In this document: piece after piece, positions 1 through 5,488 of the stretch
Numbering within the stretch: position 1 is the first letter of the stretch
Layout: every line of letters begins with the position of its first letter
Source: JAGNZR01 sp051648485
GTDB lineage: Bacteria; Fusobacteriota; Fusobacteriia; Fusobacteriales; Fusobacteriaceae
Length of the DNA: 9,179 nt
Assembly: GCA_051648485.1 (NCBI GenBank)
Contig: JBOFFH010000101.1
Coordinates: 1 to 9,179 of the forward strand
Direction: 5' to 3'
Position numbers and translations under genes: made by a program
Notes under the pieces: model-generated
The model's input: only the letters and a program-made list of their open reading frames with translations
Database searches by the model: none
What the model was told of the DNA's origin: nothing

Positions 1-523
1 AAAAGGATTTGGATTTGAAGTTGCTGCTGAGTACATGTATCCAGTTCATCAATTACCTGGATTAGAATTAGGACTTGGATTAGCTTTTCAAAGACATGCA
101 AAATTAAATTCTGTTAATAATGACTTCATTATTGGTAATAACGTTTTAAACATTGAAAGAGAAATTCCAAGTTTTGACTCAATTCCTCTTTATGTAGTTA
201 GTAAATATAAATTTGATAACTGGGATATGTGGGGAACTGGAGCTAAACTTTATCTAAAAGGAGATCTTGGATGGTCTTACAATATAGAAAAAGGAGACAC
301 TCAATTTAGGGTTAATCAAAATAATTTTGATTTAGACTCTGATATTAAAAATGGACTTTACTGGGGAGCTGGATTTGGAGTTGAATACGATAACTGGACT
401 GCTGACTTAATGTATAAAGTTAACACTGCAAAAATCAAAGGTGAATACAAAGGCTATAATGAAAATTTTTCTGAATCACTTGATTACTCTAGAATCACTT
501 TATCTTTAGGATATAAATTCTAA
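1..523 (+). CDS. Outer-membrane beta-barrel protein, 3' part only
   Basis: The reading frame is already open at base 2 and runs to a TAA at 521-523, so about 173 C-terminal residues are visible and the start lies outside the window. The protein shows alternating polar/hydrophobic strands rich in Gly, Tyr, Trp and Phe, separated by polar turns. It ends in a strand SRITLSLGYKF with a terminal Phe, the usual C-terminal signature recognised by the BAM machinery. This supports a small porin-like or OmpW/opacity-like barrel in the outer membrane, but the substrate or adhesive role cannot be told. An internal ATG at 35 is not a plausible start because barrel-like sequence continues upstream of it. 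A strong terminator follows 20 bases after the stop, so this is the last gene of its transcript. Family assignment is inference from pattern rather than from a recognised named homologue. Confidence 0.8.
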   Translation, partial: KGFGFEVAAEYMYPVHQLPGLELGLGLAFQRHAKLNSVNNDFIIGNNVLNIEREIPSFDSIPLYVVSKYKFDNWDMWGTGAKLYLKGDLGWSYNIEKGDTQFRVNQNNFDLDSDIKNGLYWGAGFGVEYDNWTADLMYKVNTAKIKGEYKGYNENFSESLDYSRITLSLGYKF

Positions 524-542
524 TTTACAAAACATTTTTTAG

Positions 543-580
543 GAGATTACTATTAAATATAGTAGTCTCTTTTTTTTTTT
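543..580 (+). terminator. Intrinsic terminator of the barrel gene
   Basis: An 11-bp stem (543-553 with 559-569, one G-U pair, loop 554-558) is followed directly by an unbroken run of T from 570 to 580. It separates the outer-membrane protein gene from the riboswitch-controlled unit. Confidence 0.93.
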
Positions 581-585
581 TACTA

Positions 586-614
586 TTGCTTTTTTATTTT
601 AAAAAAAGTATACT
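586..614 (+). promoter_or_regulatory. Promoter of the c-di-GMP riboswitch transcript
   Basis: A -35 box TTGCTT (586-591) and a -10 box TATACT (609-614) are separated by exactly 17 bases. The expected transcription start, near 621, falls three bases before the first base of the leader helix, which fits the riboswitch model well. An inverted repeat TTATC-N5-GATAA (616-630) lies at the start site. Confidence 0.7.
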
Positions 615-623
615 ATTATCAAA

Positions 624-740
624 GAGATAACTGATAAAGGCAAACTTAAAGAAATTTAAGGACGCAAAACTAAAGGGTCTTCATTGAATTAAATTCAGAA
701 AGATAGCCAGCTACCAAAAATCAACACTTTATCAAATCTC
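624..740 (+). promoter_or_regulatory. c-di-GMP-I (GEMM-I) riboswitch
   Basis: The conserved core runs from about 633 to 715 and carries the GEMM-I hallmarks in order: GGCAAAC (639-645), a hairpin CTTAAA-GAAA-TTTAAG (645-660) with a GNRA tetraloop, GGACGCAAA (660-668), a second helix opening with GGGTCT (675-680), and the 3' strand GATAGCCAGCTACC (702-715). By comparison with the Vibrio Vc2 aptamer, the ligand-contacting G20, A47 and C92 correspond to G640, A667 and C714. A G at the position-20 equivalent favours cyclic di-GMP over the cGAMP-selective variant, which has A there. Flanking segments 624-628/736-740 and 633-639/727-733 are complementary and could close the aptamer, though 11 bases separate C715 from that 3' strand. 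The leader sits directly before the secreted-protein gene at 766. The direction of regulation is not obvious from the sequence. Confidence 0.92.
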
Positions 741-762
741 ACATCAAATCAAAAGGGTGTGA
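739..762 (+). promoter_or_regulatory. Possible SD-sequestering hairpin (riboswitch expression platform)
   Basis: Bases 739-745 can pair with 756-762 (seven pairs, one G-U), which masks part of the AAAGGG Shine-Dalgarno sequence (752-757) of the gene starting at 766. The 5' arm shares two bases (739-740) with the outer aptamer-closing helix, so the two structures would compete slightly. No terminator with a T-run lies between the aptamer and the start codon, which suggests control of translation rather than of termination. This is a hand-folded inference. Confidence 0.4.
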
Positions 763-765
763 ATT

Positions 766-1059
766 ATGAAAAGAATACTTTTATTAAGTTTAGGACTTAT
801 TTTAAGTTTTAATATTTTGTTTGCCAACGAATCAACTGCCACAATAAAAATGACTGCTTACGTAGAAGATATAGCAATAGTTAAAACAAAAGAAATTTCA
901 AAAGATAAGATTGTTTTTTCTTTAAATACTATAAACGACTCTTTTGGTAAAATCACTAGAAATCTTGAAAATTCTAAGAATATTACCGGTGAAGATTTTG
1001 TTTTAAATTTTAAAAACTCAGAAGATGATATTCAATTTATTACTGTTATAAACTCATAG
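766..1059 (+). CDS. Small secreted protein under c-di-GMP riboswitch control (possible pilus-like subunit)
   Basis: This 97-residue protein has a clear Sec signal peptide: MKR, a hydrophobic core LLLSLGLILSFNILF, and a likely cut after residue 20 (A-N). The mature part is about 77 residues, has no cysteine, and begins with a beta-rich segment (TATIKMTAYVEDIAIV) of the sort seen at the N-terminus of many fimbrial and spore-coat-U-like subunits. It is shorter than typical chaperone-usher pilins (about 150 residues or more). The ATG at 766 follows an AAAGGG ribosome binding site with eight bases between, immediately after the GEMM-I leader. The next gene resembles a pilus chaperone, which supports an extracellular fibre or adhesin role, but I do not recognise a specific family and the subunit idea is inference. 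A terminator-like hairpin begins 21 bases after the stop. Confidence 0.85.
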   Translation: MKRILLLSLGLILSFNILFANESTATIKMTAYVEDIAIVKTKEISKDKIVFSLNTINDSFGKITRNLENSKNITGEDFVLNFKNSEDDIQFITVINS

Positions 1060-1080
1060 TCATTAAATAATAAAACTATT

Positions 1081-1109
1081 AAAAGCGTCTGAACAAGTCG
1101 CTTTTTTTT
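1081..1109 (+). terminator. Intergenic terminator or attenuator between the secreted-protein and chaperone-like genes
   Basis: AAAAGCG (1081-1087) pairs perfectly with CGCTTTT (1099-1105) around an 11-base loop, and T continues to 1109. The stem is short (7 bp), so partial readthrough is plausible. It lies just before the ribosome binding site of the following gene, which has no obvious promoter of its own. Confidence 0.7.
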
Positions 1110-1118
1110 ATAGGAAAG

Positions 1119-1517
1119 GTGATCAAAATAATAAAAAAAAATATTCTTTTATTTGTGTTTTTATTCAACTTAACTTTCTCTGAACAAATAATTTTTAGAA
1201 CAAGTGTTTCACCTGGAAGGATTTTTATTGATTCCAAAGGTGGAAATGCATCTTTAACTCTAAATAATATTTCTGAAGATATTTTAGAGATTATAGTATC
1301 TTTAGAAAATTCTAAAAATGAAAATATCAAGTTTTTTCCTAAAAAATTTATTTTATCACCTAAAGAATCTCAAATCATAAGATTACAAACAAAAAAAGAT
1401 TTTTTTAACCTTAAAGATGAAGAAAAAATTTTATACATTACTGAGTATTCTCCATTGGTTGTTATCAACAATAGAAAATTTCGGCCTCGTCATGGAGTTA
1501 CAATAAAACAAAAATAA
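1119..1517 (+). CDS. PapD-type pilus chaperone-like protein, single Ig-like domain
   Basis: This 132-residue exported protein starts with a signal peptide (IKIIKKNILLFVFLFNLTFS, probable cut after residue 21). The remaining 110 residues read like the N-terminal domain of periplasmic fimbrial chaperones: VSPGRIFID (30-38) at the position of the conserved early strand, LTLNNISED (46-54), then FFPKKFILSPKESQIIRL (72-89), which matches the family pattern of F-x-x-x-P followed by L-x-P-x-x-x-Q-x-x-R. The last strands (about 104-132) would be F and G. Known PapD-like chaperones are about 220-240 residues with a second domain, which is absent here, and no usher gene follows. The start is uncertain: GTG at 1119 is only four bases from AGG, whereas AAAGGTGATC (1115-1124) is a near-perfect anti-SD match that would suit a start at ATA 1128 or 1131. 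There is no in-frame ATG. Expression probably depends on readthrough of the 1081-1109 hairpin. Confidence 0.7.
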   Translation: MIKIIKKNILLFVFLFNLTFSEQIIFRTSVSPGRIFIDSKGGNASLTLNNISEDILEIIVSLENSKNENIKFFPKKFILSPKESQIIRLQTKKDFFNLKDEEKILYITEYSPLVVINNRKFRPRHGVTIKQK

Positions 1518-1520
1518 TTC

Positions 1521-1549
1521 TTGACACATATTATCAATTATGATAATAT
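1521..1549 (+). promoter_or_regulatory. metK: metK promoter
   Basis: A perfect -35 box TTGACA (1521-1526) is followed after 17 bases by TAATAT (1544-1549) with an upstream TG (1541-1542) forming an extended -10. It starts three bases after the stop of the preceding gene, and transcription should begin near 1556, upstream of the SAM riboswitch. Confidence 0.85.
1528..1549. repeat. Perfect 8-bp inverted repeat covering the metK promoter -10 region (candidate operator)
   Basis: ATATTATC (1528-1535) and GATAATAT (1542-1549) are exact reverse complements separated by six bases. The right arm contains the whole -10 hexamer and the left arm lies in the -35/-10 spacer, so a protein bound here would block RNA polymerase. 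It lacks a following T-run, so it is not a terminator. Low-complexity AT sequence makes chance occurrence possible. Confidence 0.5.
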
Positions 1550-1575
1550 CACTCATATAAAAAGAATATTTTGTA

Positions 1576-1662
1576 TTACCATCGTGAGAGATTGAGGGAC
1601 CGGCCCTATGACATCTCAGCAACCTACTTTATTGTGTGGTGCTAATTCCTGACAGATGGAAA
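1576..1662 (+). promoter_or_regulatory. SAM-I (S-box) riboswitch upstream of metK
   Basis: The aptamer shows the conserved S-box blocks: P1 arms CCATC (1579-1583) and GATGG (1655-1659), P2 GAGAT/ATCTC (1588-1592/1613-1617) with the kink-turn region, GAGGGACCGGCCC (1594-1606), CAGCAACC (1617-1624), and GTGCTAATTCC (1639-1649 region). P3 is short (1622-1627 with 1634-1640). Between TTCC and ACAGATGG there are only two bases (TG), so the P4 hairpin normally found there seems to be missing. When SAM is bound, P1 should form and leave the downstream terminator free, lowering metK expression. This is the standard feedback logic for S-box leaders. Confidence 0.95.
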
Positions 1663-1678
1663 GGATCAATGAATTTTC

Positions 1679-1711
1679 AGCCCTTTCTCTCTTTGAGGAA
1701 AGGGCTTTTTT
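1679..1711 (+). terminator. SAM-riboswitch-controlled terminator of the metK leader
   Basis: AGCCCTTTC (1679-1687) pairs with GAAAGGGCT (1698-1706), extended by CTC/GAG around a TTT loop, and is followed by T to 1711. The competing antiterminator is visible: GAAAGG (1659-1664), which overlaps the 3' arm of P1, can pair with CCTTTC (1682-1687). This gives the usual on/off switch before metK. Confidence 0.93.
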
Positions 1712-1752
1712 ATTTTATAGTTAAATTTAAAGAATTATTTATGGAGGTTTTT

Positions 1753-2913
1753 ATGAAAAAAAAGAATTTAGTATATTTTACTTCTGAATGTGTGTCACCA
1801 GGGCATCCTGACAAAATAGCCGATCAAATTTCTGATTCAGTTTTAGATGCTTGTTTAGCAAATGATCCTAAATCAAGAGTTGCTTGTGAAGTTTTTTGTA
1901 CTACTGGACAAGTAATCGTTGGTGGTGAAATCACTACTAATACATACATAGATATTCAAGAAATTGTTAGAAATAAAATTGATGAAATCGGATACAAGCA
2001 AGGTATGGGATTTGATTCTGATTGCGGAGTTCTAAATGCTATACACTCTCAATCTGCTGATATAGCTATGGGAGTAGATACTGGTGGAGCTGGAGATCAA
2101 GGAATAATGTTTGGAGGAGCTGTCAATGAAACTCCTGAACTTATGCCACTTGCTCTTGTTTTAGCTAGAGAAATCATGGTTCTTTCTACAAAACTTACTC
2201 GTAACAAAGGATTAGTATGGGCTAGACCTGATGCCAAATCTCAAGTTACACTTGCTTATGATGAAAATGGTAAAATTGATCATGTTGATACAGTTGTTGT
2301 TTCTATTCAACATAATCCTGATGTAACTCAAGAACTAATCCATGAAGAGATTAAAAACTGGGTAATCAAACCTGTTTTAGAAAAATACAAGCTTTCTCTT
2401 GAAGATGTTAAAAATTTCCATATCAATCCAACTGGAAGATTTGTTATCGGAGGACCACACGGTGATACAGGTCTTACTGGAAGAAAAATAATCGTAGATA
2501 CTTATGGAGGGTTTTTCCGTCACGGTGGTGGAGCTTTTTCTGGAAAAGATCCTTCTAAAGTTGACAGATCTGCTGCTTATGCTGCAAGATGGGTAGCTAA
2601 AAATATTGTTGCTGCTAATTTTGCTACTAAATGTGAAGTTCAACTTTCTTATGCAATAGGTGTAGCACATCCAACTTCTGTTAAAGTTGATACTTTTGGA
2701 ACTAGTTCAATAGATGAGATTCAATTAGCTGAAGCTGTTCAAAAATATTTTGATCTTTCTCCAAGAGGTATTGAAAGAGACTTAGAGCTTCGTAGTGGAA
2801 ACTTTAAATATCAAGATTTAGCTGCTTACGGACACATTGGAAGAACTGATTTAGATCTTCCTTGGGAGAGATTAAACAGAGTTAATGCTTTAAAAAACCA
2901 TTTTAACAAATAA
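1753..2913 (+). CDS. metK: S-adenosylmethionine synthetase
   Basis: The 386-residue protein makes S-adenosylmethionine from methionine and ATP in the cytoplasm. Family signatures are intact: GHPDK at 17-21 (His18 matches the catalytic His of the E. coli enzyme), the ATP-binding hexapeptide GAGDQG at 112-117, RPDAKSQV at 158-165, and the glycine-rich P-loop-like GGGAFSGKDPSKVDRSAAYA around 258-277. The length matches the usual 380-400 residues. The ATG at 1753 is chosen because GGAGG (1743-1747) sits five bases upstream and the protein then begins like known MetK proteins. The open frame extends back to 1636, but that lies inside the riboswitch and terminator. Control is by the SAM-I leader and possibly the inverted repeat in its promoter. 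It is a single-gene unit with a terminator right after the stop. Confidence 0.98.
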   Translation: MKKKNLVYFTSECVSPGHPDKIADQISDSVLDACLANDPKSRVACEVFCTTGQVIVGGEITTNTYIDIQEIVRNKIDEIGYKQGMGFDSDCGVLNAIHSQSADIAMGVDTGGAGDQGIMFGGAVNETPELMPLALVLAREIMVLSTKLTRNKGLVWARPDAKSQVTLAYDENGKIDHVDTVVVSIQHNPDVTQELIHEEIKNWVIKPVLEKYKLSLEDVKNFHINPTGRFVIGGPHGDTGLTGRKIIVDTYGGFFRHGGGAFSGKDPSKVDRSAAYAARWVAKNIVAANFATKCEVQLSYAIGVAHPTSVKVDTFGTSSIDEIQLAEAVQKYFDLSPRGIERDLELRSGNFKYQDLAAYGHIGRTDLDLPWERLNRVNALKNHFNK

Positions 2914-2950
2914 AATGAGGCTGAAGAAAGATTTCTTCAGCCTCATTTCT
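2913..2950. terminator. Bidirectional terminator between metK and the convergent lipoprotein gene
   Basis: A perfect 16-bp stem (2913-2928 with 2933-2948, four-base loop) begins at the last base of the metK stop codon. T-rich sequence follows on the + strand, and a TTTTA tract follows on the - strand. The stop codon of the convergent gene begins at 2952, so the same hairpin serves both genes. Confidence 0.88.
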
Positions 2951-3459
2951 TATTCTATTACTTTAGAAACATTTTTAAAATCGTCGTCTTTATATGTTTC
3001 TTGAACTATTCCTTTTTCAGCTATATAGGTAGTTATCAATTCGCCTTCTGTAAATTTTTTAGAAATCACAAGTTTTTTTCCATCAAAATCTAAAATTTCA
3101 AACTCTTTTTCATTTGAAATCCATTTATACCCTTTAGAAAGAGGAGCTTTTATAATAACCTCTTCTATATTTTGTTTTCCATCCTTGTATGTTGTTATCT
3201 CTTCTCCAACAAATACAATTTTTACTTCTTTTTCAATTTTTAAAACTTTAGTAACAGCTGTAGCAGTTGTTAGAATTGTTTGTTTTATTTTTCCATTTCC
3301 TAAATCTTCTGTCAAAATTTTATAGTTACTTCCCTCAAACCCTCCAGAATATAATTTTTCTCCTAAAGGAAAAAAGCTATTTAGATTAAACTGCTTTTCT
3401 TTTTTTCCACAACCTGCAAAAACCATACCAATAGTTGTCAGCACTACCATCTTTTTCAT
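2950..3459 (-). CDS. Small lipoprotein of unknown function
   Basis: This 169-residue protein has a type II signal peptide ending in a lipobox-like VFAGC with Cys17 as the acylation site, followed by a charged linker (GKKEKQ). The rest is mostly beta-strand and rich in Lys and Glu. The segment IKAPLSKGYKW, followed about 40 residues later by TYIAEKGIVQETY, recalls a recurrent pattern in secreted bacterial proteins (APL-x-x-G-x-x-W, then Y-A-x-G-x-G-x-V), but I cannot assign a named family. It should be anchored in the inner or outer membrane on the periplasmic side. The ATG at 3459 is preceded by GAGGAGA at ideal distance. It follows the pfkA terminator and appears to have its own promoter, so it is probably a single-gene unit. 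Confidence 0.88.
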   Translation of the reverse strand: MKKMVVLTTIGMVFAGCGKKEKQFNLNSFFPLGEKLYSGGFEGSNYKILTEDLGNGKIKQTILTTATAVTKVLKIEKEVKIVFVGEEITTYKDGKQNIEEVIIKAPLSKGYKWISNEKEFEILDFDGKKLVISKKFTEGELITTYIAEKGIVQETYKDDDFKNVSKVIE

Positions 3460-3482
3460 ATTATCTCCTCGTATTTTGTTAT

Positions 3483-3510
3483 TCTATAGTATTCTAATCT
3501 ATTTTTCCAA
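3483..3510 (-). promoter_or_regulatory. Probable promoter of the small lipoprotein gene
   Basis: Reading the - strand, TTGGAA (3510-3505) is followed after 16 bases by TATAGA (3488-3483), with TAGAAT as an alternative -10 box at 18 bases. The -35 box abuts the T-run of the upstream pfkA terminator. The match is moderate. Confidence 0.45.
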
Positions 3511-3553
3511 AAAAAAAAAGACAACTTAGAAAAAAATCTAAGTTGTCTTTTTT
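3509..3553 (-). terminator. Terminator of the accD-accA-pfkA operon
   Basis: A perfect 17-bp stem (3514-3530 with 3537-3553) with a six-A loop (3531-3536) lies five bases beyond the pfkA stop. On the - strand it is followed by a T-run encoded by the A tract at 3509-3519, part of which also pairs. Confidence 0.95.
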
Positions 3554-3558
3554 AAAAA

Positions 3559-4527
3559 TTATTTAGCAAGTATTTTTGCAATTTCAAAATCTTCATTTAT
3601 ATTTGTAAATCTAGTCCCTTCCCAAGCATATGCGATAGGGTGAGTAACGATTTTATTTCCTTCAATTCCTACCATAACTCCACCTTCTTCTTCCATAAGA
3701 ATTTGAACTGCTTTTACAGCCATTTTTGTAGCTAAAACTCTATCAAATCCAGAAGGAGCTCCTCCTCTTTGAACGTGTCCTAAAACTACTGAACGAACCT
3801 CTGAACTTACCATTTTAGATAATTCAGCCTCTATTTCAGCAACTTTCCCTACACCTTCAGCTATTAAAACTATGTCATGAAGTTTTCCAGCTTTTCTTCT
3901 TCCTTGTATTTGAAGTGCCAACATCTCTAGGGGATTATTAGTCATTTCAGGTATTAAAAGTCCATCTCCTCCTCCAGCTATGCAAGAGTAAAGAGCAAGG
4001 TCACCAGCATGTCTTCCCATTACTTCTACTAAAATTGTTCTTTCATGAGATGTTGCTGTATCTCTTATTTTAGAGATTGCATCTAAAATTGTATTCAAGC
4101 AAGTATCAAATCCTATTGTATAGTCTGTTCCAACTATATCGTTATCTATTGTACCAGGAATTCCAACTACCTTTATATCATGCTCGTTAGAAAGTAAGTC
4201 TGCTCCACGGTAAGAACCGTCTCCACCTATTACTATAACTCCTTCAATTCCTCTTTTTTTCAAATTTGCTGCTGCTATAGCACGAAATTTCGGATCTTTA
4301 AATTCAAGACATCTAGCTGTTAAAAGCTTTGTTCCACCCCTATCTACTATATTTGAAACATAGTGATCATCTATCAAAAATATCTCATCATTTAACATTC
4401 CAGAATATCCTCTTTTAATTCCATAAACTACCACACCTTGGCTCAGAGCATATCTTGCCGCTGCTCTTAAAGCTGTGTTCATTCCTGGTGCATCTCCACC
4501 ACTTGTTAAAATTGCTATTTTTTTCAT
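3559..4527 (-). CDS. pfkA: ATP-dependent 6-phosphofructokinase
   Basis: This 322-residue enzyme phosphorylates fructose 6-phosphate to the 1,6-bisphosphate, the committed step of glycolysis. It matches the bacterial PfkA family over its full length (E. coli has 320). Visible motifs are TSGGDAPGMN (8-17), GGDGS (101-105), PGTIDND (124-130, with the catalytic Asp of TIDND), MGRHAGD (170-176) and LGHVQRGGAPSGFDR near residue 250. Gly at 104 and Gly before TIDND are the residues of ATP-using rather than pyrophosphate-using enzymes. Arg21 and Arg25, allosteric-site residues in E. coli, are present at the same numbers. AGGAGG lies five bases before the ATG, and only 11 bases separate this gene from the accA stop, so it is co-transcribed with accDA. 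Confidence 0.98.
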   Translation of the reverse strand: MKKIAILTSGGDAPGMNTALRAAARYALSQGVVVYGIKRGYSGMLNDEIFLIDDHYVSNIVDRGGTKLLTARCLEFKDPKFRAIAAANLKKRGIEGVIVIGGDGSYRGADLLSNEHDIKVVGIPGTIDNDIVGTDYTIGFDTCLNTILDAISKIRDTATSHERTILVEVMGRHAGDLALYSCIAGGGDGLLIPEMTNNPLEMLALQIQGRRKAGKLHDIVLIAEGVGKVAEIEAELSKMVSSEVRSVVLGHVQRGGAPSGFDRVLATKMAVKAVQILMEEEGGVMVGIEGNKIVTHPIAYAWEGTRFTNINEDFEIAKILAK

Positions 4528-4538
4528 TTGAACCTCCT

Positions 4539-5480
4539 CTATTCTATAAATTTTCCAATTTGTCTAAACTTATTGTACCTATTTTCTAAAAGCTTTTCCA
4601 TATCTAATTTTTCTAATTCTTCAAATGTTTCTATAATAACCTTTTTAAGGTTATTTGCTGCACATTTATAGTCTCTATGAGCTCCACCTAGTGGTTCAAG
4701 TATTATTCCATCTATAACTTCTAAATCCTTTAAACTTTGAGCTGATATTTTTAAATTTTCAGCAGCTTCTGAACTTCTACTAGGATCTTTGTACAATATT
4801 GCTGCACATCCTTCTGGAGAAATTACAGAGTAAACCGAATTTTCTAACATAAATATTTTGTCTGTTACCCCTAGACCTAATGCTCCACCACTTCCTCCTT
4901 CTCCAATTACCACTGATATCATCGGAGTTTTTATTCCAGCCATTTCCATCAAGTTTCTCGCAATAGCTTCTCCTTGGCCATGTTTTTCAGCTTCTATTCC
5001 TGGATAAGCTCCTGGAGTATCTATAAAGGTTAGTATAGGTATACGGAACTTTTCGGCCATTTTCATCAATCTTAAAATTTTTCTGTAACCTTCTGGATTA
5101 GCCATTCCAAAATTTCTATATATTTTTTCTTCTGTTGTACGACCTTTTTGGTGGCCTATCACCATAAGACTCTTTCCATCAATTTTGCACATTCCACCTA
5201 CTATAGCTGGATCATCACGAAAAAGTCTATCTCCATGTAATTCTACAAAATTTTCTCCTAACATTTCTATATAATCAAGGGTATATGGTCTCTCACTATG
5301 CCTTGCTACAAAAACTTTATCCCATGAAGAAAGTGTTGAATAGGCTTCTTTCAACATTTTTTCATATTTTTTTTCAAGTTTTTCTATTTCTAAATCTAAA
5401 TTTATTTTTTTTTCTAAAGAGAATCTTTTTAATTCAACTATCTGTTTTTCTATTTCTAATATTTCACTTTCAAATCTCAT
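4539..5480 (-). CDS. accA: Acetyl-CoA carboxylase carboxyltransferase subunit alpha
   Basis: This 313-residue AccA pairs with AccD to form the carboxyltransferase that moves CO2 from biotin to acetyl-CoA, giving malonyl-CoA for fatty acid synthesis. It has the family's N-terminal coiled region (about 1-50), RPYTLDY (64-70), IGHQKGR (108-114), FIDTPGAYPG (152-161), IGEGGSGGALG (192-202) and SVISPEGCAAIL (218-229). The length is close to the 319 residues of E. coli. The ATG at 5480 is preferred over a TTG at 5501 because AGGAGGG (5490-5484) precedes it at normal distance and the TTG would add seven residues overlapping accD. The gap from the accD stop is eight bases, indicating translational coupling, which suits an A2B2 complex. 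Confidence 0.98.
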   Translation of the reverse strand: MRFESEILEIEKQIVELKRFSLEKKINLDLEIEKLEKKYEKMLKEAYSTLSSWDKVFVARHSERPYTLDYIEMLGENFVELHGDRLFRDDPAIVGGMCKIDGKSLMVIGHQKGRTTEEKIYRNFGMANPEGYRKILRLMKMAEKFRIPILTFIDTPGAYPGIEAEKHGQGEAIARNLMEMAGIKTPMISVVIGEGGSGGALGLGVTDKIFMLENSVYSVISPEGCAAILYKDPSRSSEAAENLKISAQSLKDLEVIDGIILEPLGGAHRDYKCAANNLKKVIIETFEELEKLDMEKLLENRYNKFRQIGKFIE

Positions 5481-5488
5481 CTGCCCTC

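Noticed and set aside
1079..1330. 83-residue - strand frame over the chaperone-like gene
   Set aside because: Antisense to a gene with signal peptide and domain pattern; the frame begins inside coding sequence without a ribosome binding site.
1636..1752. Upstream extension of metK to a start at 1636 (39 extra residues)
   Set aside because: The extension reads through the SAM aptamer and its terminator, has no ribosome binding site, and gives residues unlike MetK N-termini; ATG 1753 has a good GGAGG.
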